Source: Solirubrobacterales bacterium (GTDB lineage: Bacteria > Actinomycetota > Thermoleophilia > Solirubrobacterales > Solirubrobacteraceae). From it: 21,273 nt of DNA. The notes beneath the pieces were generated by a model. That model ran no database searches, had not been told where the DNA came from, and was given only the letters and a program-made list of their open reading frames with translations. Made by a program: the position numbers and the translations under genes. Shown here in pieces: positions 1 through 7,107 of the stretch. The DNA lies in assembly GCA_025963955.1 (NCBI GenBank), contig JAOPZU010000418.1, positions 1-21,273 of the forward strand. The letters run 5' to 3'. Every line of letters begins with the position of its first letter. Position 1 is the first letter of the stretch.

Positions 1-575
1 CGCTCGCGGCGCTCGCGACGGCGGAGGGTGCGGTCTGCGTCCGGCGGGAGCACGTCGCCGACACCGCCGACGCCACGCGCGCGGCGATCGCGGGCGCGCT
101 GGCGGCGAGCGACGTGCTGATCCTCTCCGGCGGGGTGTCCGTCGGCCCGCACGACCACGTCAAGCCGGCGCTCGGCGCCGCCGGCGTGCACGAGGACTTC
201 TGGCGCGTGGCGCTGCGACCGGGCAAGCCGACGTGGTTCGGGACCCAGGGCGAGAAGCTCGTCTTCGGCCTGCCGGGCAACCCGGTCAGCGCGATGGTGA
301 CCTTCCTGCTCTTCGCGCGGCCCGCCCTCCGGGCGCTGCAGGGCGCCGATCCGGCCGCGCGCCGCGTCCGGCTGCCGCTGGCGGACGACGTCCCGCGCAC
401 GCCGGGCCGCGACGAGCTGGTCCGCGTCACCCTCCGCGAGGGCCGGGCCACGCTGACCGGCCCGCAGGGCTCCCACGTGCTGACGTCGATGCGCGGCGCC
501 GACGGCCTGGCCCGCGTCCCCGCCGGCGAGGGCACGCTGCGCGCGGGCGAGACGGTCGAGATCGAGCTGCTCTGA
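1..575 (+). CDS. moeA: Molybdopterin molybdenumtransferase MoeA, C-terminal part (5' end outside window)
   Basis: The reading frame is open from the left edge (first full codon at base 3) to TGA at 573-575. MoeA inserts molybdate into adenylylated molybdopterin, the last step of molybdenum cofactor synthesis in the cytoplasm. The visible part has the family's MoCF-binding signature: an [15 protein letters not shown] stretch, then RPGKPTWFG and [14 protein letters not shown], which form the nucleotide/molybdopterin pocket. It ends with the small beta-rich MoeA domain IV (about the last 75 residues). The N-terminal domains and true start are missing. It converges on the MerR-family gene with a 30-base gap in which I see no convincing terminator. 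MoeA and the MogA/MoaB proteins share the central domain, but the C-terminal domain IV favours MoeA. Confidence 0.93.
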   Translation, partial: LAALATAEGAVCVRREHVADTADATRAAIAGALAASDVLILSGGVSVGPHDHVKPALGAAGVHEDFWRVALRPGKPTWFGTQGEKLVFGLPGNPVSAMVTFLLFARPALRALQGADPAARRVRLPLADDVPRTPGRDELVRVTLREGRATLTGPQGSHVLTSMRGADGLARVPAGEGTLRAGETVEIELL

Positions 576-605
576 CCGTGGGGGCGCCGGAACGACCCGC
601 CGGAG

Positions 606-1445
606 CTACTTCTCCAGGTAGGAGATCATCCGGTTCGTGAGGGCGGTGAGCCCGGGAACCGGTTGCTCAATCGCCATCGGGCGGTCCTCGAGCATCTCCG
701 CGAGTTCCTCGCCGAGCGCGGAGTCGGCGCGGCCGGCCAGGCGGGCGGCGACCTCCGCGGCCCTGCGCGTCGCGTGCGGGTCGAGCGTCCAGATGGCCTC
801 GAACCGGCGGCTCATGTCCTCCGGATCGCCGGGCTGGGTGATGCCGGGGACCTCCCACGCCAGCAGGCACGCGCTGTAGCCCGGGGCGTCGACGATGACC
901 GCCCACTCGTTGCCGAGCTTGTCCTCGTGGCCGACGGGGATCTCGATCGGGCCGCCCTCGGGCCGGCCCACGCGCTCGAAGTCCGCGAAGACGACGGCCG
1001 CGTCCGCGAAACGCGACATGCTGCGGTAGCGCGGCTCGACCTCGCGGTAGAACGGCTCGTGCTGGAAGGCGCCGAAGAGCATCGGCGAGCTCGCCTGGGC
1101 GAGCGCCTCGTGCTCGATCGCGCGGCTCATGGCCACCAGGGTCCCCTTCCGCAGGACCTGGGGCTTGGCGCCGTGGTCGGTGGCGGCGACGGCGGCGTAG
1201 ATCGACGGATGGTCCGCCGGCCCCCCGGTCTCGGCCGCGCGCTCGATGGCGGCGGGCACCGACAGGCCGCGGTGGCGGTAGGCCACCACGCGGCGCAGGG
1301 CCTCCACGTCGCCCTCGCTGTAGACCCGGTACCCGCCCGCGGTGCGGCCGGGATCGGGGAAGCCGTACCGCTGCTCCCACATGCGGATGGTGCCCGCGGC
1401 GACACCGGTCTGCGCGGCGACGTCTTTGATGGTGAGTCCGGTCAT
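606..1445 (-). CDS. MerR-family transcriptional regulator with DICT sensory domain
   Basis: A 279-residue regulator starting at ATG 1445. Residues 4-75 form a MerR winged-helix DNA-binding domain: TIKDVAAQTGVAAGTIRMWE is the helix-turn-helix, followed by the RYGFPDPGRTAGGYRVYSEGDV wing and a helix like the MerR dimer linker. Residues about 95-225 match a DICT domain, known from regulators with GGDEF or two-component partners; the MLFGAFQHEPFYREVEPRYR stretch and the LGNEWAVIVDAPGYSACLLAWE core are the recognisable parts. There is no C-terminal cysteine cluster, so it is not a metal-sensing MerR. The frame stays open upstream to 2333, but that part is antisense to the next gene. It diverges from the SDR-like gene across 123 bases and probably regulates it and/or itself. 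The ligand cannot be read from the sequence. Confidence 0.87.
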   Translation of the reverse strand: MTGLTIKDVAAQTGVAAGTIRMWEQRYGFPDPGRTAGGYRVYSEGDVEALRRVVAYRHRGLSVPAAIERAAETGGPADHPSIYAAVAATDHGAKPQVLRKGTLVAMSRAIEHEALAQASSPMLFGAFQHEPFYREVEPRYRSMSRFADAAVVFADFERVGRPEGGPIEIPVGHEDKLGNEWAVIVDAPGYSACLLAWEVPGITQPGDPEDMSRRFEAIWTLDPHATRRAAEVAARLAGRADSALGEELAEMLEDRPMAIEQPVPGLTALTNRMISYLEK

Positions 1446-1549
1446 GGGTTCAGTGCCCGGGAGAACGCGGCGGACAAGGGGCGCGCCTGTCCTCCCGAAG
1501 GCTGCGAAGGTTACGAGGCACCGCGGACCATGGCTCATCTTCGCTGCTT

Positions 1550-1565
1550 CCGGGTACGTACCGGG
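1550..1565. promoter_or_regulatory. Near-perfect palindrome in divergent promoter region (possible MerR-DICT operator)
   Basis: CCGGGTACGTACCGGG has a perfect 10-base core (GGTACGTACC) flanked by CC/GG arms with one mismatched pair. It lies between the divergent MerR-type gene and the GTG at 1569. A dyad here is what an autoregulating MerR protein would need, but the factor is inferred. Two copies of CGAAGG, 9 bases apart, lie about 40 bases further towards the regulator. Confidence 0.35.
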
Positions 1566-1568
1566 CAC

Positions 1569-2501
1569 GTGGACCTTCCCGAGAGCCCTGCCCATCGCAC
1601 GATCCTGCTCACCGGCGCGACGGGCTACGTCGGCGGCACACTGGCCCCCGTGCTCCTGGAGCGCGGGCACACGGTCCGCTGCCTGGCCCGGAACGCGGAG
1701 CGCGCGCGGGGCAAGCTGCCCGAGGGTGTGGAGATCGTCGAGGGCGACGTGATGAGCGGCGCCGGCCTGGACGAGGCGCTCGCCGGGGCGGACGTCGCCT
1801 ACTACCTGGTGCACGCCATGGGCAACGGCAACGGGCAGGACTTCGCGGAAGCCGACCGCAAGGGCGCGCGCACCTTCGGGGACGCCGTGGCGCGCGCGGG
1901 GGTCGGGCGGACCGTCTACCTGGGCGGGCTGGAGGGCGGCAGCGCCACCGAGGCGTCCGAGCACCTGCGCAGCCGCAACGAGGTCGCCGAGATCCTCCGC
2001 GCGAAGGTGCCGGGCTTCGTCTACGCCCGCGCGGCGATGGTGCTGGGCGCCGGCAGCGCGTCCTTCGAGATCGTGCGCCACCTCGTCACCCGCCTGCCGC
2101 TGATGCTCACGCCCAAGTGGGTCGACACGCGCTCGCAGCCGATCGCCATCGGCGACGTGGTGAACGCGCTCGCCGCGCTGGCGGAACGCCCGTCCGCCCC
2201 GGCAGAGGTGCAGCTCGGTGGCGCCGACGTCCTCACCTACCGGGAGATGATGGGCCGCTTCGCGAAGGTCGCCGGCAAGCGGGGGCCGCTCATCCTCAAG
2301 GTCCCCGTCCTGACCCCGTCGCTGTCCTCGCACTGGGTCGCCCTCTTCACCCCGATCCAGGCGGGCCTGGTGCGGCCGCTGGTCGACGGCCTCAGCGCCG
2401 AGACCGTCGTGCGGAACCCGCCGCCACCAGGGATCAACGACGAGCCGCTGGGCTTCGACGACGCCGTCCGCGCGGCGCTCGCCGCGCCCCGGCCGTCATG
2501 A
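1569..2501 (+). CDS. NAD(P)-binding, atypical SDR-type protein (NmrA/YbjT-like)
   Basis: A 310-residue protein with an N-terminal Rossmann fold: TILLTGATGYVGG (residues 11-23) is the dinucleotide loop of extended or atypical SDRs. Arginines after the second strand (RCLARN, 37-42) suggest NADP(H). D60 in VEGDV and the VHAMG stretch (81-85) follow the pattern of YbjT/NmrA-like proteins. WVDTRSQPIAIGDVV (about 184-198) is a conserved substrate-side motif of this subfamily. The usual YxxxK catalytic pair is not evident, so it may be a sensor, quinone reductase-like protein or sugar epimerase relative. I chose GTG 1569 over ATG 1530 because codons before 1569 use A/T third positions unlike the rest of the gene. 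The stop overlaps the next start (ATGA), so the two genes are translationally coupled. Confidence 0.8.
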   Translation: MDLPESPAHRTILLTGATGYVGGTLAPVLLERGHTVRCLARNAERARGKLPEGVEIVEGDVMSGAGLDEALAGADVAYYLVHAMGNGNGQDFAEADRKGARTFGDAVARAGVGRTVYLGGLEGGSATEASEHLRSRNEVAEILRAKVPGFVYARAAMVLGAGSASFEIVRHLVTRLPLMLTPKWVDTRSQPIAIGDVVNALAALAERPSAPAEVQLGGADVLTYREMMGRFAKVAGKRGPLILKVPVLTPSLSSHWVALFTPIQAGLVRPLVDGLSAETVVRNPPPPGINDEPLGFDDAVRAALAAPRPS

Positions 2502-3253
2502 TGGGGGGCCACATGAAGCCTTCCGGGAAGCTCTTCGCCCTGGTCGTCCTGCTCGTCGGCGCGGCGCTCGCGTTCCTGCGCCTGCGACCCCACACGGCCG
2601 TCATCAAGGGCGCCGTGGTGCACGACCCGTCGGACGACACGGGGGTCGACGAGCACGGCGCCGTCCACTCGATCCAGTCCGCCGACATCGACCTGCCGGA
2701 CGACGCCTTCGGGGAGCTGTGGAACCCCGCCATGCTCGAGCGCCTCGCGCGCACCTACTGGTCCTTCCTCAGCCGCTGCACGTTCGGCCTCATCCGCGTC
2801 GAATACCGGGACGACGGCCGGGACGTCGTGCTGCTGCGGCGGCCGCTGGTCCTGCTGAGCTTCAAGCCGCCGGAGTACGAGATGAACGCCGAGCGCGGCA
2901 TCGTGCGCTGGCCGATCGACACCGGCCTGCTCGTGGCCTCCAACGGCCGGGGCAAGGACGGGTACCTGGAGATCGACGTCCGTCGCCGGCCGGGCGCCGA
3001 GGCGGGTATGGAGCGCGTCAACGTCGAGGTCGAGGTCGCGAGCTTCTACCCGCAGATCGCGCACGTCCTCAGCCGCTGGGTCTACACGAACACCCAGTCG
3101 CGGATCCACGTCCTGGTGACCTACGGCTTCCTGCGCCGCCTGGTCTCGCGGGACCTGGAGGAGTCCGTGACCGGGCGCTGGAACCACCCGGACACCGTGG
3201 ACGACACGCCCGAGCCGGAGAAGGCGCGGGACAAGGGGACGGCCCTCGCCTAG
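2498..3253 (+). CDS. Unrecognised membrane-anchored protein
   Basis: A 251-residue protein that I cannot assign to a family. It starts at ATG 2498 inside the stop of the SDR-like gene (ATGA); ATG 2513, just after a run of six Gs that may act as ribosome binding site, is an alternative. A hydrophobic helix at about residues 11-27 followed by RLRPH suggests a single N-terminal membrane anchor. The rest is soluble, mixed alpha/beta, with aromatic-rich stretches (YWSFLSRCTFGLIRVEY, SFKPPEYEMNAERGIVRWPI) and a highly charged tail. Repeated strand-like segments leave open an SRPBCC-like or other beta-barrel fold, but this is a guess. Coupling to the NAD(P)-binding gene suggests a joint role. It ends just before a hairpin-rich region and converges on glpX. 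Confidence 0.72.
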   Translation: MMGGHMKPSGKLFALVVLLVGAALAFLRLRPHTAVIKGAVVHDPSDDTGVDEHGAVHSIQSADIDLPDDAFGELWNPAMLERLARTYWSFLSRCTFGLIRVEYRDDGRDVVLLRRPLVLLSFKPPEYEMNAERGIVRWPIDTGLLVASNGRGKDGYLEIDVRRRPGAEAGMERVNVEVEVASFYPQIAHVLSRWVYTNTQSRIHVLVTYGFLRRLVSRDLEESVTGRWNHPDTVDDTPEPEKARDKGTALA

Positions 3254-3254
3254 C

Positions 3255-3306
3255 GGCTCGGGCCGTCCTTCGTGGCTCGGGCCCTCGGCACCGAGCGGCT
3301 CGGGCC
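3255..3306. repeat. Three copies of GGCTCGGGCC, two within a 16-base exact repeat
   Basis: GGCTCGGGCC occurs at 3255-3264, 3274-3283 and 3297-3306. The first and third lie in an identical 16-base unit, AGCGGCTCGGGCCGTC (3252-3267 and 3294-3309). The array starts at the stop codon of the upstream gene. The GC-rich, partly self-complementary units may fold in RNA. No coding potential is seen. Confidence 0.7.
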
Positions 3307-3314
3307 GTCTGCGC

Positions 3315-3348
3315 CGGAGGTTCCGAGCCGCCAGGCGAGGAACCTCCG
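3315..3348. terminator. Hairpin with 10-bp perfect stem, likely bidirectional terminator
   Basis: CGGAGGTTCC (3315-3324) pairs perfectly with GGAACCTCCG (3339-3348) across a 14-base loop that can itself pair (GCC/GGC). It sits between convergent genes, where a terminator is expected. There is no T-tract on either strand, as is common for terminators in GC-rich actinobacteria. Confidence 0.65.
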
Positions 3349-3350
3349 AC

Positions 3351-3378
3351 TGAACCCGAGCCCCTGGGCGAGGGTTCA
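3351..3378. terminator. Second hairpin, directly downstream of glpX
   Basis: TGAACCC (3351-3357) pairs with GGGTTCA (3372-3378); an inner GCCC/GGGC pairing extends the stem. It is the first strong structure that glpX transcripts meet after their stop codon at 3401-3403. Together with the hairpin at 3315-3348 it forms a tandem terminator arrangement. Confidence 0.5.
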
Positions 3379-3407
3379 GCCGAGCCCCCCGGGCGAGGGT
3401 TCAGCCG
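3366..3407. repeat. 17-base direct repeat running into the glpX stop codon
   Basis: GGGCGAGGGTTCAGCCG is present at 3366-3382 and 3391-3407, each preceded by GAGCCCC-type sequence, so the repeated unit is about 25 bases. The second copy contains the glpX stop codon and last codons (minus strand). The pattern suggests local duplication of the gene end. Confidence 0.75.
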
Positions 3408-4420
3408 TAGCGCTCCCCGTTGTACTCGCGCAGCTTCTCGCGGTTGTGGGTGGCGAGAATGCGGCGCGTGGTGCCCGACCGGGAGCGCATGACGAGCGAC
3501 TCCGTCGTCGCCGAGCGCCGACCCTGGTAGCGGACGCCCTGCAGCACGTCGCCGTCGGTGACGCCGGTCGCGCTGAAGAAGCAGTCGTCGCCGGTGACCA
3601 GGTCGTCCTGCGTCATCTGCCGGTCCAGGTCGTAGTCCTCGTGGTCCTTCGCGTAGTCGAGCGCGGCCTGGCGCTCGGCGGCGTCCCGCGGGTAGAGCCG
3701 CGTGACGAGCGCGCCGCCCATGCTCTTGAGCGCCGCCGCGCTGATGACGCCCTCAGGGGTGCCGCCCACGCCCCACAGCAGATCGACGGGCGAGCGCGGG
3801 CTCGCGGCCAGCAGGGCGGCGGACACGTCGCCGTCGGCGATCAGGCGGACGCGGGCGCCGGCCTCGCGGATGGCGGCGATGCCCTCCTCGTGCCGCGGCC
3901 GGTCGAGCACCACGACCATCAGGTCGCGGATGTCGACGTCACGGCGGTCCGCGACGAGCCCCAGCGTCTCGGCGATCGGCCGGTCCAGGTCCAGCAGGTC
4001 GGCAATGTCGGTCGCGCCCGCCATCTTCGTCATGTAGACGCACGGGCCCGGGTCGAACATCGTGCCGCGCGGGGCCAGCGCGATGACGCTCAGCGCCGAG
4101 GGCATGCCCTTCGCGGTGAGGGTCGTGCCCTCCAGCGGGTCGACGGCGATGTCCACGGACAGGCCGGTCCCGTCGCCGATGTTCTCGCCGTTGTAGAGCA
4201 TGGGCGCCTCGTCCTTCTCCCCCTCGCCGATGACCACGAGGCCGTCCATCGCGACGGTGTCGAGGACGATCCGCATCGCGTCGACGGCGGCCTGGTCGGC
4301 CGCGATCTTGTCGCCCATGCCGATCAAGCGGGCGGCGGCGAGGGCGGCGGCCTCGGTCGTCCGGACGAGCTCGAGCGCGAGGTTGCGGTCGGGACGGCCG
4401 AACGAGTGGTTCTCGTTCAT
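3401..4420 (-). CDS. glpX: Fructose-1,6-bisphosphatase class II (GlpX)
   Basis: A 339-residue cytoplasmic enzyme that hydrolyses fructose 1,6-bisphosphate to fructose 6-phosphate in gluconeogenesis. Family motifs are all present. GDKIAADQAAVDAMR (about 36-50) holds the first metal-ligand Asp (D37). IGEGEKDEAPMLYNGE (64-79) has the metal-binding Glu (E66). AVDPLEGTT (92-100) supplies D94 and E97, the counterparts of E. coli D85 and E88. GVGGTPEGV lies in the C-terminal half. Its length is normal for the family. The start at ATG 4420 has an AAGGA ribosome site 8-9 bases upstream. It is the last gene of a minus-strand block, 51 bases after the membrane-protein gene, and may also have its own promoter in that gap, which contains a perfect ATCGGCCGAT palindrome at 4448-4457. 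Its product feeds the isomerase of the sugar operon downstream. Confidence 0.95.
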   Translation of the reverse strand: MNENHSFGRPDRNLALELVRTTEAAALAAARLIGMGDKIAADQAAVDAMRIVLDTVAMDGLVVIGEGEKDEAPMLYNGENIGDGTGLSVDIAVDPLEGTTLTAKGMPSALSVIALAPRGTMFDPGPCVYMTKMAGATDIADLLDLDRPIAETLGLVADRRDVDIRDLMVVVLDRPRHEEGIAAIREAGARVRLIADGDVSAALLAASPRSPVDLLWGVGGTPEGVISAAALKSMGGALVTRLYPRDAAERQAALDYAKDHEDYDLDRQMTQDDLVTGDDCFFSATGVTDGDVLQGVRYQGRRSATTESLVMRSRSGTTRRILATHNREKLREYNGERYG

Positions 4421-4471
4421 GAGCAGGATCCTTCGGGCAGGGGACGGATCGGCCGATTGTCCCCGAACGCG

Positions 4472-4930
4472 CTACATCGTGCCGGGCGGCTTGCGGCGCA
4501 TCTCGGTCTCCTGCTGGCGCATGACGCTGCCGGACAGCATCAGGATCGCGCCGACGAAGGCGAGGTACCACCCGAGGCGGAGGTTGATCTCGCCGGACGG
4601 GTCGCCCGGGCGGTCGACCACGCCGTTGTAGAAGATGAGCCCGATCGCGGCGATGGCGACGACCGCCGTCATCTCCCCGCGCGGCCAGCTGAGCTGGTGG
4701 TCGCGGAGGATCACGTACGCGAGGATCAGCGGCGCGAGCGCGGCCGCGATGAGCAGGAAGCGCATGATGCTGTGCACGTCCCACGCGCTGTAGGAGCCCT
4801 TGCCCTTCTCGCCCGCGATCGTGGCGTTGACGCTGACTGCCGCGTACCACTTCAGGAAGACGCCGACGAGGAGCATCAGGCCGCCGATGACGGCGATGAC
4901 CTCACCTCTGCTGAGCTTGCTCGTGTCCAC
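4472..4930 (-). CDS. Small four-helix membrane protein of unknown function
   Basis: A 152-residue protein with four predicted membrane helices: about residues 10-30 (VIAVIGGLMLLVGVFLKW), 60-80 (RFLLIAAALAPLILAYVIL), 90-110 and 125-145. The N-terminus (VDTSKLSRGE) and the charged tail (RQQETEMRRKPPG) would both be cytoplasmic. The family is not recognised. Two GTG starts compete. GTG 4957 overlaps the stop of the glycosidase gene (GTGA). GTG 4930 lies exactly 7 bases after a TAGGGT hexamer, as expected for a leaderless mRNA. I prefer 4930 because that spacing recurs in this window and the resulting N-terminus is short before helix 1; 4957 would add nine residues. Confidence 0.75.
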   Translation of the reverse strand: MDTSKLSRGEVIAVIGGLMLLVGVFLKWYAAVSVNATIAGEKGKGSYSAWDVHSIMRFLLIAAALAPLILAYVILRDHQLSWPRGEMTAVVAIAAIGLIFYNGVVDRPGDPSGEINLRLGWYLAFVGAILMLSGSVMRQQETEMRRKPPGTM

Positions 4931-4937
4931 GCGGCCG

Positions 4938-4943
4938 ACCCTA
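4938..4943 (-). promoter_or_regulatory. -10 hexamer TAGGGT, likely leaderless promoter for the membrane protein
   Basis: On the minus strand TAGGGT is followed by 7 bases and then GTG at 4930, so transcription would begin at or next to the start codon. It lies in the last codons of the glycosidase gene region, so the membrane protein could be transcribed independently. No clear -35 box is seen. Confidence 0.45.
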
Positions 4944-4953
4944 TCCGGTTTGC

Positions 4954-6666
4954 TCACGGCGCCGGGACGCTCGCCACGGCGCTCGTGAAGACCGCTGGCG
5001 CGACGACGCTCGGGGCCGGGGCGAGCAGTCCCGGGATGCCGCCGCGCGGCGGCGCGGGAGCAGCGGGCGGGGACCAGCGGAAGCGGTAGCGGCCCGGCTC
5101 GAGCATCGGAATGGGGACGTCGAGCAGCCCGCTCGCCGGGACGTCGACGGGGGCCCCGACGTCGGCGTATTCCTCGCTGCCGGCGGGCGCGTGCTGGAGC
5201 TGGAGCGTGGTCGCGGCCGTGACGGCCCCGCCGGCGACCGGTCGCACGAAGGCGAAGCCCGTCGCCGGGCGGCCGGGCCGCGAGCCGGCCGTGATCGCGA
5301 ACGGCATCCGGTAGGCGTCGTAGCCGGGCTTGGCGGTGCCGTCGGCCAGGCGCAGACCCGTCTGGTAGGTCCCCCACTTGCGCTCGAGCGTCTGGCCGGG
5401 CTCGTCCCGCGGCAGGTCGTCGACCAGCAGGAACTGCGTCAGCGCCGCGACGCGTGGGTCGCTGCGCGTCTGGCGCTCGGCCTCGGCGAGCCACTGCGCC
5501 TGCCGCAGCGGGTCGACGCCGCGGACCGGGTCCGGCGGCAGGGTCTGCCAGCCGTACTCGGTCCACCAGTACGGCAGTCCGGCCGGGAGCACGCCCTCGG
5601 CGGCGCCCGCGTCGAGCAGCCGGCCCAGGCGCGGGGCGTCGGCCAGCGTGATGTCGCGCGGATCCGGGTCCGGGGTGTCCGGCGATGAGACGATGGAGTA
5701 CGGGTGATGGCCGTAGCCGGTGACGGCCAGGCGCCGCGAGGCGCTCCTGCGGTCGCAGCCCTGGTCGCTCGCGGCGCGGCCCGTCAGCGGCGCGAGGCTC
5801 TGGGCGCTCAGGCACAGGACCCCGGCGAGGAACGGAACGGGCCGCAGGCTGCCCGTGATCGTCCGTCGGTTGACGCCGCGCGGCGCCGTCTCCCCCAGCA
5901 GGATCGTGTCGCCGCCGTGGCCGGTCACCCTGAGCGCGCTGAGCATGCCCTGCGCGAGGCCGCGGTAGATCCGCGGCGCGACCGGGACGTAGCGGTTCTT
6001 CGGCGTGCGCTCCCACTGCGGCTGCAGCCCGGCGCCCTGGTTCGGCTCGTTCCAGATCGACCACATGTCGACGCGCGGCAGCTTCGCGCCGCCCTGGTTC
6101 TCGTCGGTGTGGGTGCCGTCGTAGCGCGTACCGAGCATCTGCACGAACTGCCGGAAGGCCTTCGGGTCGGGCTTGTACTGCAGGCTGACGAACACCTTCC
6201 TCGCGCCGCGCCCGCGCCGGCCGGTCGCCCAGGCCGGGGCGCCGCCGGTGACGTTGAAGAGGACCCTGATCCCGAGCCGGTTCGCCACGCGCAGCAGGTG
6301 GTCGTGGAGGTCGAAGACGACGGGGTCGTACTGCGCGGGATCGGTCGGGTCGGTCAGCGCGGCGGGCCGCGTGAGCGCCCGGTGGTCCGGGGCGAAGGCC
6401 CGCCACGGCACGGTGACGCGGACGGCCGTGACGCCGAGGCCCTTGAGCTCGCGCAGCGTCCGGTCGGCGGTCTCGTCGCCGCGGAAGAGCAGCAGGTTGT
6501 CGTCCTGGAACATCGACTGCTGGGTGGCGCTCGCGCGCGCCGCCGGAGGCGCGGCGGCCGGGGCCAAGACCCCCAGCGTGGCGGCGAGCAGGGGCAGGGC
6601 GAGAGCGAGGCGCGGGCGGGTGATGCCCGTAAAACGCCGGGGGCCGGCCGAGGTTGCGGCGGTCAC
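4954..6666 (-). CDS. Secreted glycoside hydrolase, clan A (GH5/GH39-like TIM barrel)
   Basis: A 570-residue protein starting at GTG 6666, which overlaps the upstream stop (GTGA). Residues about 1-46 form a signal peptide: basic RRFTGITRPR, a hydrophobic Leu/Ala core and an ARASA-like cleavage region. A (beta/alpha)8 barrel follows. WNEPN (205-209) carries the probable acid/base E207 at the end of strand 4, and WWTEYGW (367-373) carries the probable nucleophile E370. This pattern is typical of clan GH-A retaining hydrolases. VPWRAFAPD and GGAPAWATG are barrel loops seen in the cellulase superfamily. A beta-rich region occupies about 470-545, and the tail is Pro/Ala-rich. The substrate cannot be told; an extracellular or cell-wall glycan is likely. 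The open frame extends to 6990, but that part overlaps the upstream gene out of frame. Confidence 0.82.
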   Translation of the reverse strand: MTAATSAGPRRFTGITRPRLALALPLLAATLGVLAPAAAPPAARASATQQSMFQDDNLLLFRGDETADRTLRELKGLGVTAVRVTVPWRAFAPDHRALTRPAALTDPTDPAQYDPVVFDLHDHLLRVANRLGIRVLFNVTGGAPAWATGRRGRGARKVFVSLQYKPDPKAFRQFVQMLGTRYDGTHTDENQGGAKLPRVDMWSIWNEPNQGAGLQPQWERTPKNRYVPVAPRIYRGLAQGMLSALRVTGHGGDTILLGETAPRGVNRRTITGSLRPVPFLAGVLCLSAQSLAPLTGRAASDQGCDRRSASRRLAVTGYGHHPYSIVSSPDTPDPDPRDITLADAPRLGRLLDAGAAEGVLPAGLPYWWTEYGWQTLPPDPVRGVDPLRQAQWLAEAERQTRSDPRVAALTQFLLVDDLPRDEPGQTLERKWGTYQTGLRLADGTAKPGYDAYRMPFAITAGSRPGRPATGFAFVRPVAGGAVTAATTLQLQHAPAGSEEYADVGAPVDVPASGLLDVPIPMLEPGRYRFRWSPPAAPAPPRGGIPGLLAPAPSVVAPAVFTSAVASVPAP

Positions 6667-7076
6667 CGCGCCAGCGACCCGACGATCCGCAGGACCGCGG
6701 CGAGCTCCCACGGCCCCTGTGCGGTGAGGCGGAGCGCGAGGCCGTCGTGCTCCCACGTGACCTGGAGCACCGGCCGCAGCGAGTCCTGGGCGGCCGGCAG
6801 GGGGTCGCGGGCGACGATCCAGCCCTGGGGCGTGCGGGTCCGCTCGGCGTCCGGCGCGAGCTGGTCCGGCGCGGCGCCACGATCCGCCGGGGCGGCGTAC
6901 AGGGCCAGGCGGCCAGGACGGCCGGGCCGCGTGTCGTCGAGGTTCCACTCCACCTCGGCACCGGGGCCCGTGCGGCGCACCTCCACCCAACGCGTCAGCG
7001 GCAGCGGGACGTCCGGCAGCGGGAACGGGCGGCCAAGGACCGCGTCGGCGTCCGCGATCCCCTCCAGCGACTCCAT
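6663..7076 (-). CDS. Unrecognised 137-residue protein
   Basis: A soluble protein of 137 residues with no signal peptide or membrane helix and no family I recognise. It is rich in Pro, Arg and acidic residues. Strand-like segments (TRWVEVRR, EVEWNLDD, RLALYAA, GWIVARD, PVLQVTWEHDGLALRLTA) suggest a compact beta-sandwich, and a final helix ends in VLRIVGSLAR. I chose ATG 7076 because TAGCGT stands 7 bases upstream, consistent with a leaderless start; GTG 7085 would add three residues but lies inside that hexamer. It is the first gene of the minus-strand block, coupled by GTGA to the secreted glycosidase, and diverges from the LLM oxidoreductase. Confidence 0.7.
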   Translation of the reverse strand: MESLEGIADADAVLGRPFPLPDVPLPLTRWVEVRRTGPGAEVEWNLDDTRPGRPGRLALYAAPADRGAAPDQLAPDAERTRTPQGWIVARDPLPAAQDSLRPVLQVTWEHDGLALRLTAQGPWELAAVLRIVGSLAR

Positions 7077-7083
7077 CGGAAGC

Positions 7084-7089
7084 ACGCTA
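7084..7089 (-). promoter_or_regulatory. -10 hexamer TAGCGT for the glycosidase block (leaderless)
   Basis: Minus-strand TAGCGT is followed by GCTTCCG and then ATG 7076. The 7-base spacing places the transcription start at the A of the start codon. It lies 6 bases from the divergent hexamer at 7095, so polymerases on the two promoters would compete. Confidence 0.5.
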
Positions 7090-7094
7090 ACGGG

Positions 7095-7100
7095 TAGGTT
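7095..7100 (+). promoter_or_regulatory. -10 hexamer TAGGTT upstream of the LLM oxidoreductase
   Basis: TAGGTT is followed by 7 bases and then GTG 7108. A transcript starting near 7107-7108 would carry a 49-base leader before the LLM start at 7157, or begin directly with the short 18-codon frame described next. Confidence 0.42.
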
Positions 7101-7107
7101 GCCCGCC

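Noticed and set aside
663..1568. Upstream extension of the SDR-like frame
   Set aside because: It runs antisense to the MerR-DICT gene and lacks protein-like composition; the Rossmann motif sits just after GTG 1569.
1446..2333. Upstream extension of the MerR-DICT frame
   Set aside because: It is antisense to the SDR-like gene; the helix-turn-helix begins at the fourth residue after ATG 1445.
3272..5089. Long plus-strand open frame of 605 codons opposite glpX and the membrane protein
   Set aside because: It is antisense to clear genes on the minus strand; its Arg/Asp/Val-rich composition is that of a GC-rich shadow frame and it has no domain pattern.
5704..7107. Long plus-strand open frame opposite the glycosidase and the small unknown protein
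   Set aside because: It is a shadow of the minus-strand genes; only its last 18 codons lie outside them and are reported separately.
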